Numbered from the stretch's first letter, positions 15,968-24,959 are shown. The stretch: DNA of 35,076 bases from Roseomonas sp. (GCA_020249465.1 JADCFP010000111.1:1-35076); one strand, 5' to 3'. Notes: generated by a model not told the origin, from the sequence alone. Numbers and translations: made by a program.

Positions 15968-17077
15968 ATGCTACAGGAAAACGAGACCACCGCCGAAGCC
16001 CGCCGCCACATGGCGGTGTGCAATTCCTGCCGCTATTGCGAAAGCTATTGCGCGGTATTTCCCGCCATGACCATGCGGCGGGAATTTTCGACCGGCGATC
16101 TGACGCATCTGGCGAATCTCTGTCACGGCTGCAAGGGCTGCTACCATGCCTGCCAATATGCGCCGCCGCATGAATTCGGCATCAACCTGCCCGTGACCTT
16201 TGCGGAGATTCGCGCGCAATCCTATGCGCATTATGCGTGGCCGCGCGCCATGGGCACACTGTTTGAACGCAATGGCACGGTGGTGACCTTGGCGGCAGCG
16301 CTTGGCGTGACGCTGATGCTGCTGCTGACCATGGCTTTGGTTGATCCTTCCATCCTGTACACCGCGCAGCGCGGCGAAGGCGCCTTCTTTCGCGTGATCC
16401 CGATGTGGCTAATGGTGACGCTGGCGGGCGGTACTTTCGGTTACGCCATTCTTGCCATGCTGATTGGCGGCATACGCTATTGGCGCGAAGTGGGTGGCGG
16501 GGCGCCGGCGCCGGGGCCAGTGGTGGATACGGCCGTGGATATCCTGACGCTGCGCAACCTGGGTGGTGGCGGGCATGGCTGCAATGATGTGGATGACAGT
16601 TTCTCAAGCCAAAAGCGCTGGATGCATCAGGCGGCTTTTTATGGCTTCATGTTATGCTTTGCGGCCACCACGACCGGGGCGATCTATCATCACTTCCTGG
16701 GGCTGCGTTCGCCGCATCCTTTCTGGTCCTTGCCGGTGCAATTCGGCACTTGGGGGGGCGTGCTGCTCTGTCTCGGTACCGCAGGCCTGATCCGGCTCAA
16801 GATCATCACGGACCCGGTGCCCGTGGCCAAGCGTCTGGTCGGCGGTGAATACGCCATGCTGTCGTTGCTGTTTCTGGTGAGTGCTACCGGACTTTTGCTG
16901 CTGGTGGTGCGACATACCGGGGCGATGGGCGTGATGCTGGCGTTGCATCTGGGGCTGGTCTTGGCGCTGTTTGTAGCGCTGCCCTATAGCAAAATGGTGC
17001 ATGGGGTTTATCGGGGGCTGGCGCTGTGGCGCCATGCGCGGGAAAAGCGCGGCAGCACGATGGTTGCCGCAGAATAG
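15968..17077 (+). CDS. tcuB: Tricarballylate utilisation protein TcuB (iron-sulfur/heme membrane protein)
   Basis: 369-aa membrane protein that reoxidises TcuA and passes electrons to the quinone pool. The cytoplasmic N-terminus carries two Cys clusters suited to 4Fe-4S centres: C18, C21, C24, C28 (CNSCRYCESYC) and C52, C55, C58, C62 (CHGCKGCYHAC). About six TM helices follow from residue 105. Several His residues in or near helices (for example MHQAAFYGF, YHHFLGL, RHTGAMG, LHLGL, MVHGVY) could ligate heme b. Length matches Salmonella TcuB (about 380). AGG lies upstream of the ATG. Its TAG stop (17075-17077) shares its G with the first base of repeat copy 5. Confidence 0.93.
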   Translation: MLQENETTAEARRHMAVCNSCRYCESYCAVFPAMTMRREFSTGDLTHLANLCHGCKGCYHACQYAPPHEFGINLPVTFAEIRAQSYAHYAWPRAMGTLFERNGTVVTLAAALGVTLMLLLTMALVDPSILYTAQRGEGAFFRVIPMWLMVTLAGGTFGYAILAMLIGGIRYWREVGGGAPAPGPVVDTAVDILTLRNLGGGGHGCNDVDDSFSSQKRWMHQAAFYGFMLCFAATTTGAIYHHFLGLRSPHPFWSLPVQFGTWGGVLLCLGTAGLIRLKIITDPVPVAKRLVGGEYAMLSLLFLVSATGLLLLVVRHTGAMGVMLALHLGLVLALFVALPYSKMVHGVYRGLALWRHAREKRGSTMVAAE

Positions 17078-17131
17078 AGCATTTTTAAGCCAAGTGGTCT
17101 CACTTGGTGGCTAGGAAAATGCGACCAGACA
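17077..17131 (+). repeat. Dispersed palindromic intergenic repeat, copy 5
   Basis: Copy 5. It starts GAGCATTTTT at the last base of the tcuB stop, exactly as copy 2 does at fabF. The inner stem is CCAAGTG-gtct-CACTTGG; the outer stem GCATTTTT/GAAAATGC ends in a T-G wobble. It occupies half of the 102-bp gap between tcuB and coq7. No T-tract follows. Confidence 0.88.
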
Positions 17132-17179
17132 ATTGGTCAAACCCTTGCGGCGCGCCTCAAGCGCGCCACTTCAAGGGCG

Positions 17180-17740
17180 ATGAATGCCATTGCCCCTGCC
17201 CTGCCCGATATCACCATCTCCGAAATGCCAGCCTGGCTGATCGGTGAATTGCGTTCCGACCATGCTGGTGAGACCGGCGCGGTGATGATCTATCGCGGCA
17301 TTCTTGCGTTCTGCCGCGACCCCGCCATTCGTGAATTCGCCGAACGGCATGGCGCGACGGAACAGGGGCATCTTGATTTGCTGAACGCGCTGCTGCCGCC
17401 GGACCAGCACAGCAGGCTTTTGCCGATCTGGCGCATCGCCGGCTGGCTCACCGGCGCCATCCCCGCCATTTTCGGCCCGCGCGCCGTCTATGCGACGATT
17501 GACGCTGTCGAAAGCTTTGTGGATCATCATTATCAGCAGCAATTGGACAGGCTGGAAGCTGAGGGGTTGTTCCAACCCTTGCAAGCGCTGCTCCGACATT
17601 GCCAGGAAGAAGAAATCCATCACCGGGATGAGGCGCGGGAGGCCGGCGAAGGCCGCGCCTATGGCCCGCTGATCGGGGCCTGGGCCTGGGTGGTGGGCGC
17701 GGGTTCCAAGGCAGCGGTGGCGGCGGCCAAGCGCATTTGA
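17180..17740 (+). CDS. coq7: Demethoxyubiquinone hydroxylase
   Basis: 186-aa di-iron monooxygenase of the COQ7 family that adds the last hydroxyl (C6) in ubiquinone synthesis. It is a membrane-associated four-helix bundle. Ligand positions visible are Glu31 in DHAGETGAVMIYRG, Glu61 and His64 in ATEQGHL, Glu111 in DAVESFVDHHY, and the C-terminal Glu144-His148 cluster in CQEEEIHHRDEA. The family's amphipathic stretch (GWLTGAIPAIFGPRAVYATI) is present. AAGGGCG precedes the ATG closely. It converges on the EamA gene with only 10 bp between stops. Confidence 0.95.
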   Translation: MNAIAPALPDITISEMPAWLIGELRSDHAGETGAVMIYRGILAFCRDPAIREFAERHGATEQGHLDLLNALLPPDQHSRLLPIWRIAGWLTGAIPAIFGPRAVYATIDAVESFVDHHYQQQLDRLEAEGLFQPLQALLRHCQEEEIHHRDEAREAGEGRAYGPLIGAWAWVVGAGSKAAVAAAKRI

Positions 17741-17750
17741 AAGCGGCGCA

Positions 17751-18632
17751 TCAGCGCGCCAGTTGCGTCTCCCGCCACCAGACCAGCAAGCCTCCCGCAA
17801 GGATTGCCGCCGTGCCGACCCAGGTCCAGAAATCCGGGAAGGTCTGAAACACCAGCCACCCCACAATGGCGGCGAAAATAATTTGGATGGTGCTGAAGGG
17901 TGCCAGCATGGAAGCCGGCGCGCGTTGAAAGGCCGCGATTAACACCATCTGGCCGCCCAGATTAAGCAAGCCCGCGACAGCAAAGGCGGGCAGATCCGCC
18001 GTATCCGGCATGGTCCAGACCAGTGGGACAAAGGCCGCCGCCAGCAGCAATTGCGTAGCACTGGTCCAGATCAACGTCGTGATCGCGCCATCACGCGGCA
18101 TCATGCGCGTAATCACAAGTGCAAATGCCCAAAGCACCGCTTCCGATAGTGGCCAAAGCGCTGCCGGCCCAAACACACCCATGCCGGGGCGGAGCACAAT
18201 CAAGACGCCAAAAAAACCAATCGCCACCGCAAGCCAGCGCTGCCAATCCACTTTTTCCTTGAGCAGCCAGATGGAAAACAGCACTACAATGAAGGGCGAG
18301 ACATAGGCCAGCGCGGTGCAATCCGCGAGGTCAAGCAGGCTCAACCCCTGCACGAACATGACCGTGCAAAAATAAATGCATGCACCGCGCAGGATTTGCA
18401 GGCGCGGATGGGCGCTGCGCACCGCACGGGCGCCGCGCCAGGCGATGAAGATCAGCAATGGCAGAATCTGAAACACGGCGCGGCCAAAGCCGATTTCCAG
18501 CGCGTGATAGCGTTCCGTCAGCAGCTTTGATGTAGCATCCACCATGGTCAGCAGAAAAAAGCCCGCGAGCAACAGCAATACCGCCAAGGCAGGATTTTGC
18601 GCCGGATGCTGATTTGTGGTGCTTTGCATCAT
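17751..18632 (-). CDS. EamA-family (DMT superfamily) exporter
   Basis: 293-aa inner-membrane protein with ten hydrophobic segments in two EamA repeats (about 15-145 and 155-288). Family marks include FFLLTMVDATSKLL, the VSPFIVVLFSIWLLKEKVDWQRW end of the first repeat, and PFSTIQIIFAAIVGWLVF in the second. DMT/EamA members mostly export amino acids or metabolites; the substrate is not readable here. Its ATG overlaps the TGA of the MmgE/PrpD gene (ATGA, 18629-18632). It is the last gene of the riboswitch-headed gcv train, so a role in glycine- or serine-related export is a reasonable but untested inference. Confidence 0.9.
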   Translation of the reverse strand: MMQSTTNQHPAQNPALAVLLLLAGFFLLTMVDATSKLLTERYHALEIGFGRAVFQILPLLIFIAWRGARAVRSAHPRLQILRGACIYFCTVMFVQGLSLLDLADCTALAYVSPFIVVLFSIWLLKEKVDWQRWLAVAIGFFGVLIVLRPGMGVFGPAALWPLSEAVLWAFALVITRMMPRDGAITTLIWTSATQLLLAAAFVPLVWTMPDTADLPAFAVAGLLNLGGQMVLIAAFQRAPASMLAPFSTIQIIFAAIVGWLVFQTFPDFWTWVGTAAILAGGLLVWWRETQLAR

Positions 18633-19942
18633 GCCTCGGTAAAAAAACCGCGTGGCGCGGCGCCATCCGCTGCCAGGATCAGCGCCGCAAGCCGCGCCAT
18701 TTGTGCCTCACCAATCACCCGTCCGGCAAAGCGCTGGCATTTCGCCAAGACCGCTGCTTCATCAAGTGCAAGCCCCGCATCGCCCGCAATGGCGCGGACG
18801 GATGCCTGATGCGTTTCACCATTGGCGAGCGTCACAATCAGCCGCGCGCCGCGTTGTTCCACCTTTGTCAGCGCTTTGTCTTCCGCGAATTCCACCAAGG
18901 CTTCCAAGCGGCGCAGGGCGGGATCGGCAAGTGCGGCATCGGTATAGGCGGCGGGGCCAAGATCGCCTTGCATCAACGCCGCCGCCACCGCCCAAGACAG
19001 GCTGAATTGCGCCTGAATGGCGCGTACCGGCGTGCGATTGGCGGCATAGCGCAAAGCCTCGGCATAGGTCTCCAGGCGGAGCGCCGAGACAACACCCAAG
19101 CGGCCAGCAATCGCCGCGCGCAATGCCAGTGCAGCGGCGGCAGCGTAATGCGCATGGCGCACGCCCGCGAAGGGTTTGATATAGGCCTCAGCGATCAACC
19201 ATTCGCCCGCTGCTGCGCGCAAGGCTGGTGTTTCATGCAGCAGCGCAAGGCGCCGCGCCTCGGCCAAACCATCCGCCGGCGCGTCCATGCCCGCACGCGC
19301 TGCCGCCGCGGCCATAGCGCCGAGCAACACCGCATGCGCCGGGTAGCTGTTGCGCCCATCCATGCCGGCGGCAATCGGCGCGTAAAGCGCGAAGGGGATT
19401 TGGCAGGCCGTCAGGCGCACTGCACGCGCGACTTCCGCCGCATCACCCCCCGCCAGGCGCGCCGCCGCTGCTGCGGCGCCAAGTGCATGCCAAGACCCAT
19501 CCACATGCATACCGGGGCGGATGCGCCAGATCTCTCCCGCCCGTGCGGCGATTTCATAGCCAAGCGCGAAAGCTTGATGCGCGGTGCGGAGCGAAACACG
19601 CCCCGCCGCCAAGGCCGCGATACACAGCGGCGCAACTGCCAAAGCCGGGCGACCATGGGCGCGCGCCAGCCCCTCATTCGCTTCATCCCAGCACATGGCG
19701 GCAGCCAACACGGCAGCAGCACCACCTTCCGAAATGCCCGCGGCGCAGCCGGGCAAATGCACTGGCCCTGGCATCGTGATGGCCAAAGCCGCAGCAAAGC
19801 GACGCGGCATCGCATGGCCAAGCCCCGCGATCATGCAGCCGAGACTATCCAACAACAGCAAACGCGCGGATTGCGCCACCGCGCCCGAAGGGCCATCCCA
19901 GGCGAAGCCGATCACATCGTCAAAATCACCAGCATCCTTCAT
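18629..19942 (-). CDS. MmgE/PrpD family protein
   Basis: 437-aa all-helical N-domain plus alpha/beta C-domain protein of the 2-methylcitrate dehydratase (MmgE/PrpD) superfamily, which also includes cis-aconitate decarboxylase and iminodisuccinate epimerase. Visible marks are LLLDSLGCMIAGLG near residue 30, a CWDEANEG segment where PrpD has its DFDDTH-like motif, a GMHVDGSWHALGAAAAAARL segment like the family [18 protein letters not shown], and KPFAGVRHAHYAAAA matching KPYPSCRHTH. The DEANEG replacement argues against true 2-methylcitrate dehydratase activity. No prpB/prpC lies nearby. ATG overlaps the stop of the upstream Nudix gene by 4 bases, and its own stop overlaps the EamA start. Confidence 0.87.
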   Translation of the reverse strand: MKDAGDFDDVIGFAWDGPSGAVAQSARLLLLDSLGCMIAGLGHAMPRRFAAALAITMPGPVHLPGCAAGISEGGAAAVLAAAMCWDEANEGLARAHGRPALAVAPLCIAALAAGRVSLRTAHQAFALGYEIAARAGEIWRIRPGMHVDGSWHALGAAAAAARLAGGDAAEVARAVRLTACQIPFALYAPIAAGMDGRNSYPAHAVLLGAMAAAAARAGMDAPADGLAEARRLALLHETPALRAAAGEWLIAEAYIKPFAGVRHAHYAAAAALALRAAIAGRLGVVSALRLETYAEALRYAANRTPVRAIQAQFSLSWAVAAALMQGDLGPAAYTDAALADPALRRLEALVEFAEDKALTKVEQRGARLIVTLANGETHQASVRAIAGDAGLALDEAAVLAKCQRFAGRVIGEAQMARLAALILAADGAAPRGFFTEA

Positions 19943-20523
19943 GCCCCGCTTCGGTCCTTCGGCACAAAACGCATGCGCCCCAAAGCCTGTAGCCCCAACA
20001 TCAGGGAAGCGACATGCGTCGCCTGAAAAAAGGCGCCGCTTGCGATCAGCGCCGGAATTTCCGCGAGTAGCAGTAATTCCACCGCAATTTCTTCCCCGGC
20101 ATCAAGCGATTGCGCCCCATCGGCATAAGCGCCTTCCGCCAGCACGATATGAATGCGGTTGGTATGAGTTGCCGAATTGGGGCTGAGGCTCATGATATGG
20201 CGAAAATCACGCGCGGCAAAACCGGTTTCCTCGCGCAATTCGCGCGAGCCCGCTTCAACCGGGTCGGCATCCGTCGCATCCATCACGCCGCCCGGCAATT
20301 CCAGATGCACGCAGCCGGCGCCATGGCGATATTGGTGGTTCACCACCAGCCGATCATCATCGGTCACCGCCACCACATGCACCCAATCGGCATATTCCAG
20401 CACGTAATAGGGATCCAGCACCGTGCCTTCCGGCGTGATGCAGCTATCCGCACGCAGCCTGATCCAGCTATCCGCATGGATCAGGCGGGAAGCGGCCACG
20501 CGCCAGGCACCTGGCCGGCGCAT
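19939..20523 (-). CDS. Nudix hydrolase (ADP-ribose pyrophosphatase-like)
   Basis: 194 aa. The Nudix region is LELPGGVMDATDADPVEAGSRELREETGF, with the metal-binding RELREETG helix intact and three extra residues between GG and the helix compared with the minimal box. N-terminal PYYVLEYADWVHVVAVTDDDRLVVNHQYRHGAG resembles ADP-ribose/NDP-sugar pyrophosphatases, where the conserved Q-Y-R precedes the box. The substrate is inferred. It starts 2 bases after the gcvP stop and overlaps the MmgE/PrpD start by 4 bases, so it is translationally coupled to the glycine cleavage genes. Confidence 0.9.
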   Translation of the reverse strand: MRRPGAWRVAASRLIHADSWIRLRADSCITPEGTVLDPYYVLEYADWVHVVAVTDDDRLVVNHQYRHGAGCVHLELPGGVMDATDADPVEAGSRELREETGFAARDFRHIMSLSPNSATHTNRIHIVLAEGAYADGAQSLDAGEEIAVELLLLAEIPALIASGAFFQATHVASLMLGLQALGRMRFVPKDRSGA

Positions 20524-20525
20524 GG

Positions 20526-23432
20526 TTATTCCGCGGCGATCTGCTGGGCGTAGCTTTCCAGTGGCGCGCAGGTGCAGACCAGATTGCGGTCGCCATAGAC
20601 ATTATCAACGCGCTTGACCGGCGGCCAATATTTGCGCGCCTTGACGAAGGGGAGCGGGAAGGCAGCCTGTTCGCGGCTGTAGGGATGCGACCAAGTCTCC
20701 GCCATCACCTCGGCCGCCGTATGCGGCGCGTTTTTCAGCGGATTATCGGCCTTGTCCATACGGCCTTGCTCCACCGCGCGAATTTCGGCGCGGATCGCGA
20801 TCATCGCGTCAATGAAGCGATCAAGCTCGGCCTTTGGTTCGCTTTCGGTCGGTTCCACCATCAGCGTGCCGGCCACCGGCCAGGACATGGTGGGCGCGTG
20901 AAAACCGTAATCCTGCAGGCGCTTGGCGATATCTTCCACCAGCACGCCGCCGCCTTGCTGGAAGCCGCGGCAATCCAGAATGCATTCATGCGCGACCATG
21001 CCATTCGCACCCTTATAAAGCACCGGGAAATGCCCATCCAAGCGCTTTGCCATATAGTTGGCGGAAAGGATCGCAACCTCGGTCGCGCGACGCAAAGCCT
21101 CCGGCCCCATCATGCGGATATAGGCGTAGGAAATGGGCAGGATGGAAGCGGAACCAAAAGGCGCCGCACTGACGGGGCCAAAGCCCGTCGCCGGGCCGGC
21201 TTCCGCCAGCATCGGGTGATTGGGCAAATGCGGTGCCAGATGCGCGGCAACACCAATGGGCCCCACGCCAGGCCCGCCGCCACCATGTGGAATGCAGAAG
21301 GTCTTGTGCAGGTTCAAATGGCACACGTCAGCGCCAATTGTACCAGGGCTGGTGAGCCCCACCTGCGCATTCATATTGGCGCCATCCATGTAAACCTGCC
21401 CGCCCTTGGCATGCACGAGCGCGCAGATCTCCTTTATCTCAGCTTCAAAAACGCCATGCGTGCTGGGGTAGGTCACCATCAACGCCGCAAGCTTGGCGCC
21501 GTGTTGATCGAGCTTCACCTTCAGATCATCAATATCCACATTGCCATCACGGTCGCAGCCCACCACCACCACCTGCATGCCCGCCATGACGGCGGAGGCA
21601 GGGTTGGTGCCATGCGCGGAAGATGGGATCAGGCAAATGGTGCGGTCAGTATGGCCGCGCGAAAGATGCCAAGCGCGAATGGCAAGCAGGCCAGCATATT
21701 CACCCTGGCTGCCTGCATTGGGCTGCAAGGACACGGCAGCAAAACCGGTGATGCGCGCAAGCCAGGCTTCCAGCCGGCGGATCATGGTGATGTACCCGCC
21801 CGCCTGATCCACCGGCGCGAAGGGATGGATATTGCCGAAGCCGGGGAAGGTCACCGGCATCATCTCGGCCGTTGCGTTCAACTTCATGGTGCAGGACCCA
21901 AGCGGGATCATGCTGCGATTGAGCGCGACATCCTTGTCTTCCAACGATTTCATATAGCGCAGCATGCCATGTTCGGCATGATGGCTATTGAAAACGGAGG
22001 CTGTCAGGAAAGGCGTGCTACGCCGCAGAGCTTCCGGCAAATCTCCGGCAAGGGTCAGCGCATCAAGCGCGGGTGCGGGCTTGCCCGCCGCTTCCGCCAA
22101 GGCACCGACCAAGCGCGCCAGATCATCGCGGGAAATCGTCTCATCCATGGCAATCGCCACGGCACCCGCATCCACACGCCGCAGGTTGAAGCCGTGCTTC
22201 AACGCGGCTGCCATCACGACATCCGCGCGCGCGCCGGCTTCCAGCGTGATGGTGTCAAAAAACCCTTGATGGCGCAGCGTGAAGCCAAGCTGTGCCGCTG
22301 CATCACCCGCCAGCCGCGCCAGCAGCCGCACGCGCTTAGCGATCCGCGTCAGCCCTTCCGGCCCATGCCACACCGCATACATGCCGGCCATCACTGCCAG
22401 CAGCACCTGCGCGGTGCAGATATTGGATGTCGCCTTTTCGCGGCGGATATGCTGTTCGCGGGTTTGCAGCGCAAGCCGCATGGCGGGCGCACCAGCGGCA
22501 TCTACGGAAACACCCACAAGGCGCCCCGGCATCAGGCGCTTATGCGCATCGGTCACCGCCATGAAGGCAGCATGCGGCCCGCCATAACCCATCGGCACGC
22601 CAAAACGCTGCGCGCTGCCCACGACAACATCCGCGCCCATCTCGCCCGGCGGCTTCAACAAAGTCAGTGAAAGCGGATCAGCCGCGACAATCGCAAGCCC
22701 GCCCACCGCATGCACGGCAGCGATTTCGGCGGTCAGGTCACGTGCTTCACCCGTGGTGCCAGGATATTGCAGCACCAGTGCGAAGGGTTTTTCCGCCGCA
22801 CAAGCTGCCGCAATGCCGGCTACTTCCGCCACCACCACGCGATAGCCAAGCGGTGCCGCGCGGGTTTCCACCACGGCGCGGGTTTGCGGATGCAAATCAG
22901 CCGCCAGCACAATCGCATTGGTCTTGGCGCGCGTTGCGGCATGCGCCAGCGCCATGGCTTCCGCCACCGCCGTTGCTTCATCCAATAGCGACGCATTCGC
23001 GACCGGCAAGCCGGTCAAATCCGTCACCATGGTCTGGAAATTCACCAAGGCTTCCAGCCGGCCTTGCGCGATTTCCGCCTGATACGGCGTATAGGCCGTG
23101 TACCAGCCGGGATTTTCCAGAATATTGCGCAGGATCACCGGCGGCGTCAGCGTTCCGTGATAGCCAAGCCCGATCAGGGATTTGATATCTGCGCGGTTCT
23201 GTTCCGCCAGGGCGCGTAATTCGCCAATCGCCTCAGCCTCACTCACGGCGGGCGGCAGCGCGGAAAGATCGGCTTCCAGAATGGCCGCAGGCACGGTGCG
23301 CGCGGCGAGTTCCGCTAGGCTTTTCGCGCCAACCACGCGCAGCATCTCGCTGATTTCCGCCTCCGAAGGGCCGATATGGCGCCGGTCAAAAGCGTAATGC
23401 GCTTCAAGCGCAACCAGTTCAGCGGCGCTCAT
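20526..23432 (-). CDS. gcvP: Glycine dehydrogenase (decarboxylating), P-protein
   Basis: PLP enzyme that decarboxylates glycine and passes the aminomethyl group to lipoyl-GcvH in the glycine cleavage system. 968 aa, the full single-chain form with both halves fused. The N-terminal half shows [32 protein letters not shown] and the [13 protein letters not shown] segment. The C-terminal catalytic half shows [15 protein letters not shown] and the PLP-binding Lys710 in [16 protein letters not shown]. Its ATG overlaps the gcvH TGA (ATGA), and a Nudix gene starts 2 bases after its stop. Expression should follow the glycine riboswitch upstream of gcvT. Confidence 0.98.
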   Translation of the reverse strand: MSAAELVALEAHYAFDRRHIGPSEAEISEMLRVVGAKSLAELAARTVPAAILEADLSALPPAVSEAEAIGELRALAEQNRADIKSLIGLGYHGTLTPPVILRNILENPGWYTAYTPYQAEIAQGRLEALVNFQTMVTDLTGLPVANASLLDEATAVAEAMALAHAATRAKTNAIVLAADLHPQTRAVVETRAAPLGYRVVVAEVAGIAAACAAEKPFALVLQYPGTTGEARDLTAEIAAVHAVGGLAIVAADPLSLTLLKPPGEMGADVVVGSAQRFGVPMGYGGPHAAFMAVTDAHKRLMPGRLVGVSVDAAGAPAMRLALQTREQHIRREKATSNICTAQVLLAVMAGMYAVWHGPEGLTRIAKRVRLLARLAGDAAAQLGFTLRHQGFFDTITLEAGARADVVMAAALKHGFNLRRVDAGAVAIAMDETISRDDLARLVGALAEAAGKPAPALDALTLAGDLPEALRRSTPFLTASVFNSHHAEHGMLRYMKSLEDKDVALNRSMIPLGSCTMKLNATAEMMPVTFPGFGNIHPFAPVDQAGGYITMIRRLEAWLARITGFAAVSLQPNAGSQGEYAGLLAIRAWHLSRGHTDRTICLIPSSAHGTNPASAVMAGMQVVVVGCDRDGNVDIDDLKVKLDQHGAKLAALMVTYPSTHGVFEAEIKEICALVHAKGGQVYMDGANMNAQVGLTSPGTIGADVCHLNLHKTFCIPHGGGGPGVGPIGVAAHLAPHLPNHPMLAEAGPATGFGPVSAAPFGSASILPISYAYIRMMGPEALRRATEVAILSANYMAKRLDGHFPVLYKGANGMVAHECILDCRGFQQGGGVLVEDIAKRLQDYGFHAPTMSWPVAGTLMVEPTESEPKAELDRFIDAMIAIRAEIRAVEQGRMDKADNPLKNAPHTAAEVMAETWSHPYSREQAAFPLPFVKARKYWPPVKRVDNVYGDRNLVCTCAPLESYAQQIAAE

Positions 23433-23806
23433 GCCAGGCTATCCACAAAAGCGTGATAGGCGCCTTCATCCAACAATGCGGCAATCTCGCCCGCATCGGC
23501 GGGTTCAATGCGGAAGAACCAGCCGCCCGCGGTCGGCTCGCGATTGACCAAGCCCGGATCATCCGAAAGCGCCGCATTCACTTCAATGATCTTGCCCGCA
23601 ATCGGCGCATAGACATCGGAAGCTGCCTTCACGCTTTCGACCACGGCGCAAGCCTCACCAGCGGCGACCACGCGGCCCACTTCCGGCAAATCCACAAACA
23701 CCACATCACCCAGCGCATTCTGCGCGTGATCGGTGATGCCCACCGTCGCGCCATCGCCATCGCTGCGGACCCATTCATGATCCTTGGAAAAGCGCATGTC
23801 AGCCAT
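23429..23806 (-). CDS. gcvH: Glycine cleavage system H protein
   Basis: 125-aa lipoyl carrier that shuttles the aminomethyl intermediate between P, T and L proteins. The lipoylated residue is Lys60 in [22 protein letters not shown] at the N-terminus and WFFRI near residue 100 are standard. ATG at 23806 follows AAGGAT by 7 bases and is preferred to an in-frame TTG at 23812. It begins 14 bp after gcvT and overlaps gcvP by 4 bases. Confidence 0.98.
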   Translation of the reverse strand: MADMRFSKDHEWVRSDGDGATVGITDHAQNALGDVVFVDLPEVGRVVAAGEACAVVESVKAASDVYAPIAGKIIEVNAALSDDPGLVNREPTAGGWFFRIEPADAGEIAALLDEGAYHAFVDSLA

Positions 23807-23820
23807 GATCAATTATCCTT

Positions 23821-24918
23821 TCAACGAGCGTAGCGATGGGGGGCAAAGGGCATGGGCGCAACGCGGGCAGGCACTGCCTTGCCGCGCACCATGAGATCGA
23901 GCGAGGTACCGTCCTGGGCAAAGGGGCGCGCGACATAGCCCATGGCAATTGGTGCGCCCACGGAAGGACCAAACCCGCCCGAGGTCACTTCACCAATCAC
24001 CGCGCCATCCGCGCCTGCAATGGGCGTATGGCCGCGCGCCGGTTGGCGGCCTTCCGGGCGAATACCTACGCGGAGCCGCTTCGGCCCATTGGCCAATTCC
24101 TCGCGCACACGCTCAGCACCCGGGAAATTCCATTCCATGCGCCGGCGCTTGCCGATGCTCCAGACCAGCCCCGCTTCAACGGCGCTGGTGGTTTCATCAA
24201 TATCGCTGCCGTAAAGGCAAAGCCCCGCTTCGAGTCTAAGTGAATCCCGCGCGCCAAGCCCCGCCGGCATCACACCGGGCAAAGCGAGCAAACGGCGCGC
24301 AAAGGCTTCGGCCTGATCAGCGGGCACCGAGATTTCGACGCCATCTTCGCCAGTGTAGCCACTGCGGGAAATAATGGCGTTGACGCCCCCGATATCGAAG
24401 CTGCCAATGTCCATGAAGGAAAATGCCGCAAGCCCCGGCGCCAGCCCGGCCAATGCCGACACCGCACCCGGCCCTTGCAGCGCGAGCAAGGCGCGGTCCT
24501 CATGCCGATGCAGTGTCACACCTTGGGGCAGATGCGCCGCGATATGGCCGAAATCATGCTCCTTGCGGCTGGCATTCACCACCAGAAAAATCCGGTCGCC
24601 CAGATTGGCGAACATGAAATCATCCAGAATGCCGCCGCTTGGCGATGTCAGCAGCCCATAACGCTGCCGGCCTGGCTTCAGCCCCGCAACATCGGCAGGC
24701 GTCAGCGCTTCAAGCGCCGCCGCCGCGCCTTCGCCGCGCAATTCGCCTTGCCCCATATGGGAGACATCGAACAACGCAGCGGCGCTCCGGCAGTGCACAT
24801 GCTCCGCCATGATGCCGGCCGGGTATTGCACCGGCAGCGCATAACCGGCGAAGCCAACCATGCGCCCGCCCAATTCGCGGTGCAGCGCGGCGAGCGGGGT
24901 TTCCGCCAGGGATTCCAT
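23821..24918 (-). CDS. gcvT: Aminomethyltransferase (glycine cleavage T protein)
   Basis: Transfers the methylene unit from aminomethyl-lipoyl GcvH to tetrahydrofolate, releasing ammonia. 365 aa from the ATG at 24918. Visible marks are GGRMVGFAGYALPVQYPAG, DVSHMGQGELRG, SGYTGEDGVEIS and GLGARDSLRLEAGLCLYG, the last containing the family's folate-site region. Start choice is open: ATG 24918 best fits the family N-terminus (ETPLAALHRELGG). However, a GTG at 24933 has a strong GGGAGG only 4 bases ahead of it, and a GTG at 24948 is also in frame. First gene after the riboswitch at 24980-25163. Confidence 0.96.
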   Translation of the reverse strand: MESLAETPLAALHRELGGRMVGFAGYALPVQYPAGIMAEHVHCRSAAALFDVSHMGQGELRGEGAAAALEALTPADVAGLKPGRQRYGLLTSPSGGILDDFMFANLGDRIFLVVNASRKEHDFGHIAAHLPQGVTLHRHEDRALLALQGPGAVSALAGLAPGLAAFSFMDIGSFDIGGVNAIISRSGYTGEDGVEISVPADQAEAFARRLLALPGVMPAGLGARDSLRLEAGLCLYGSDIDETTSAVEAGLVWSIGKRRRMEWNFPGAERVREELANGPKRLRVGIRPEGRQPARGHTPIAGADGAVIGEVTSGGFGPSVGAPIAMGYVARPFAQDGTSLDLMVRGKAVPARVAPMPFAPHRYAR

Positions 24919-24942
24919 TGATGACTCGACCACGCTGCCTCC

Positions 24943-24959
24943 CGCCACTTTGCGTGGCG
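24943..24959 (-). promoter_or_regulatory. Hairpin next to the gcvT ribosome site (possible expression platform)
   Basis: CGCCAC and GTGGCG form a perfect 6-bp stem with a 5-base loop on the minus-strand transcript. It sits between the riboswitch aptamers and the GGGAGG ribosome site, whose first bases directly follow the stem. It may be part of the switch that exposes or hides the gcvT start. There is no T-tract, so translational control is more likely than termination. This is an inference from position. Confidence 0.45.

Noticed and set aside
16600-16612. TCAAGCCAAAAG inside tcuB considered as a sixth repeat copy
   Set aside because: Only the first few bases match. There is no paired arm or downstream GAAAATGC.
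20685-22670. Long plus-strand open frame (over 650 codons)
   Set aside because: Antisense shadow of gcvP, low-complexity His/Arg-rich translation, no ribosome site or family motif.
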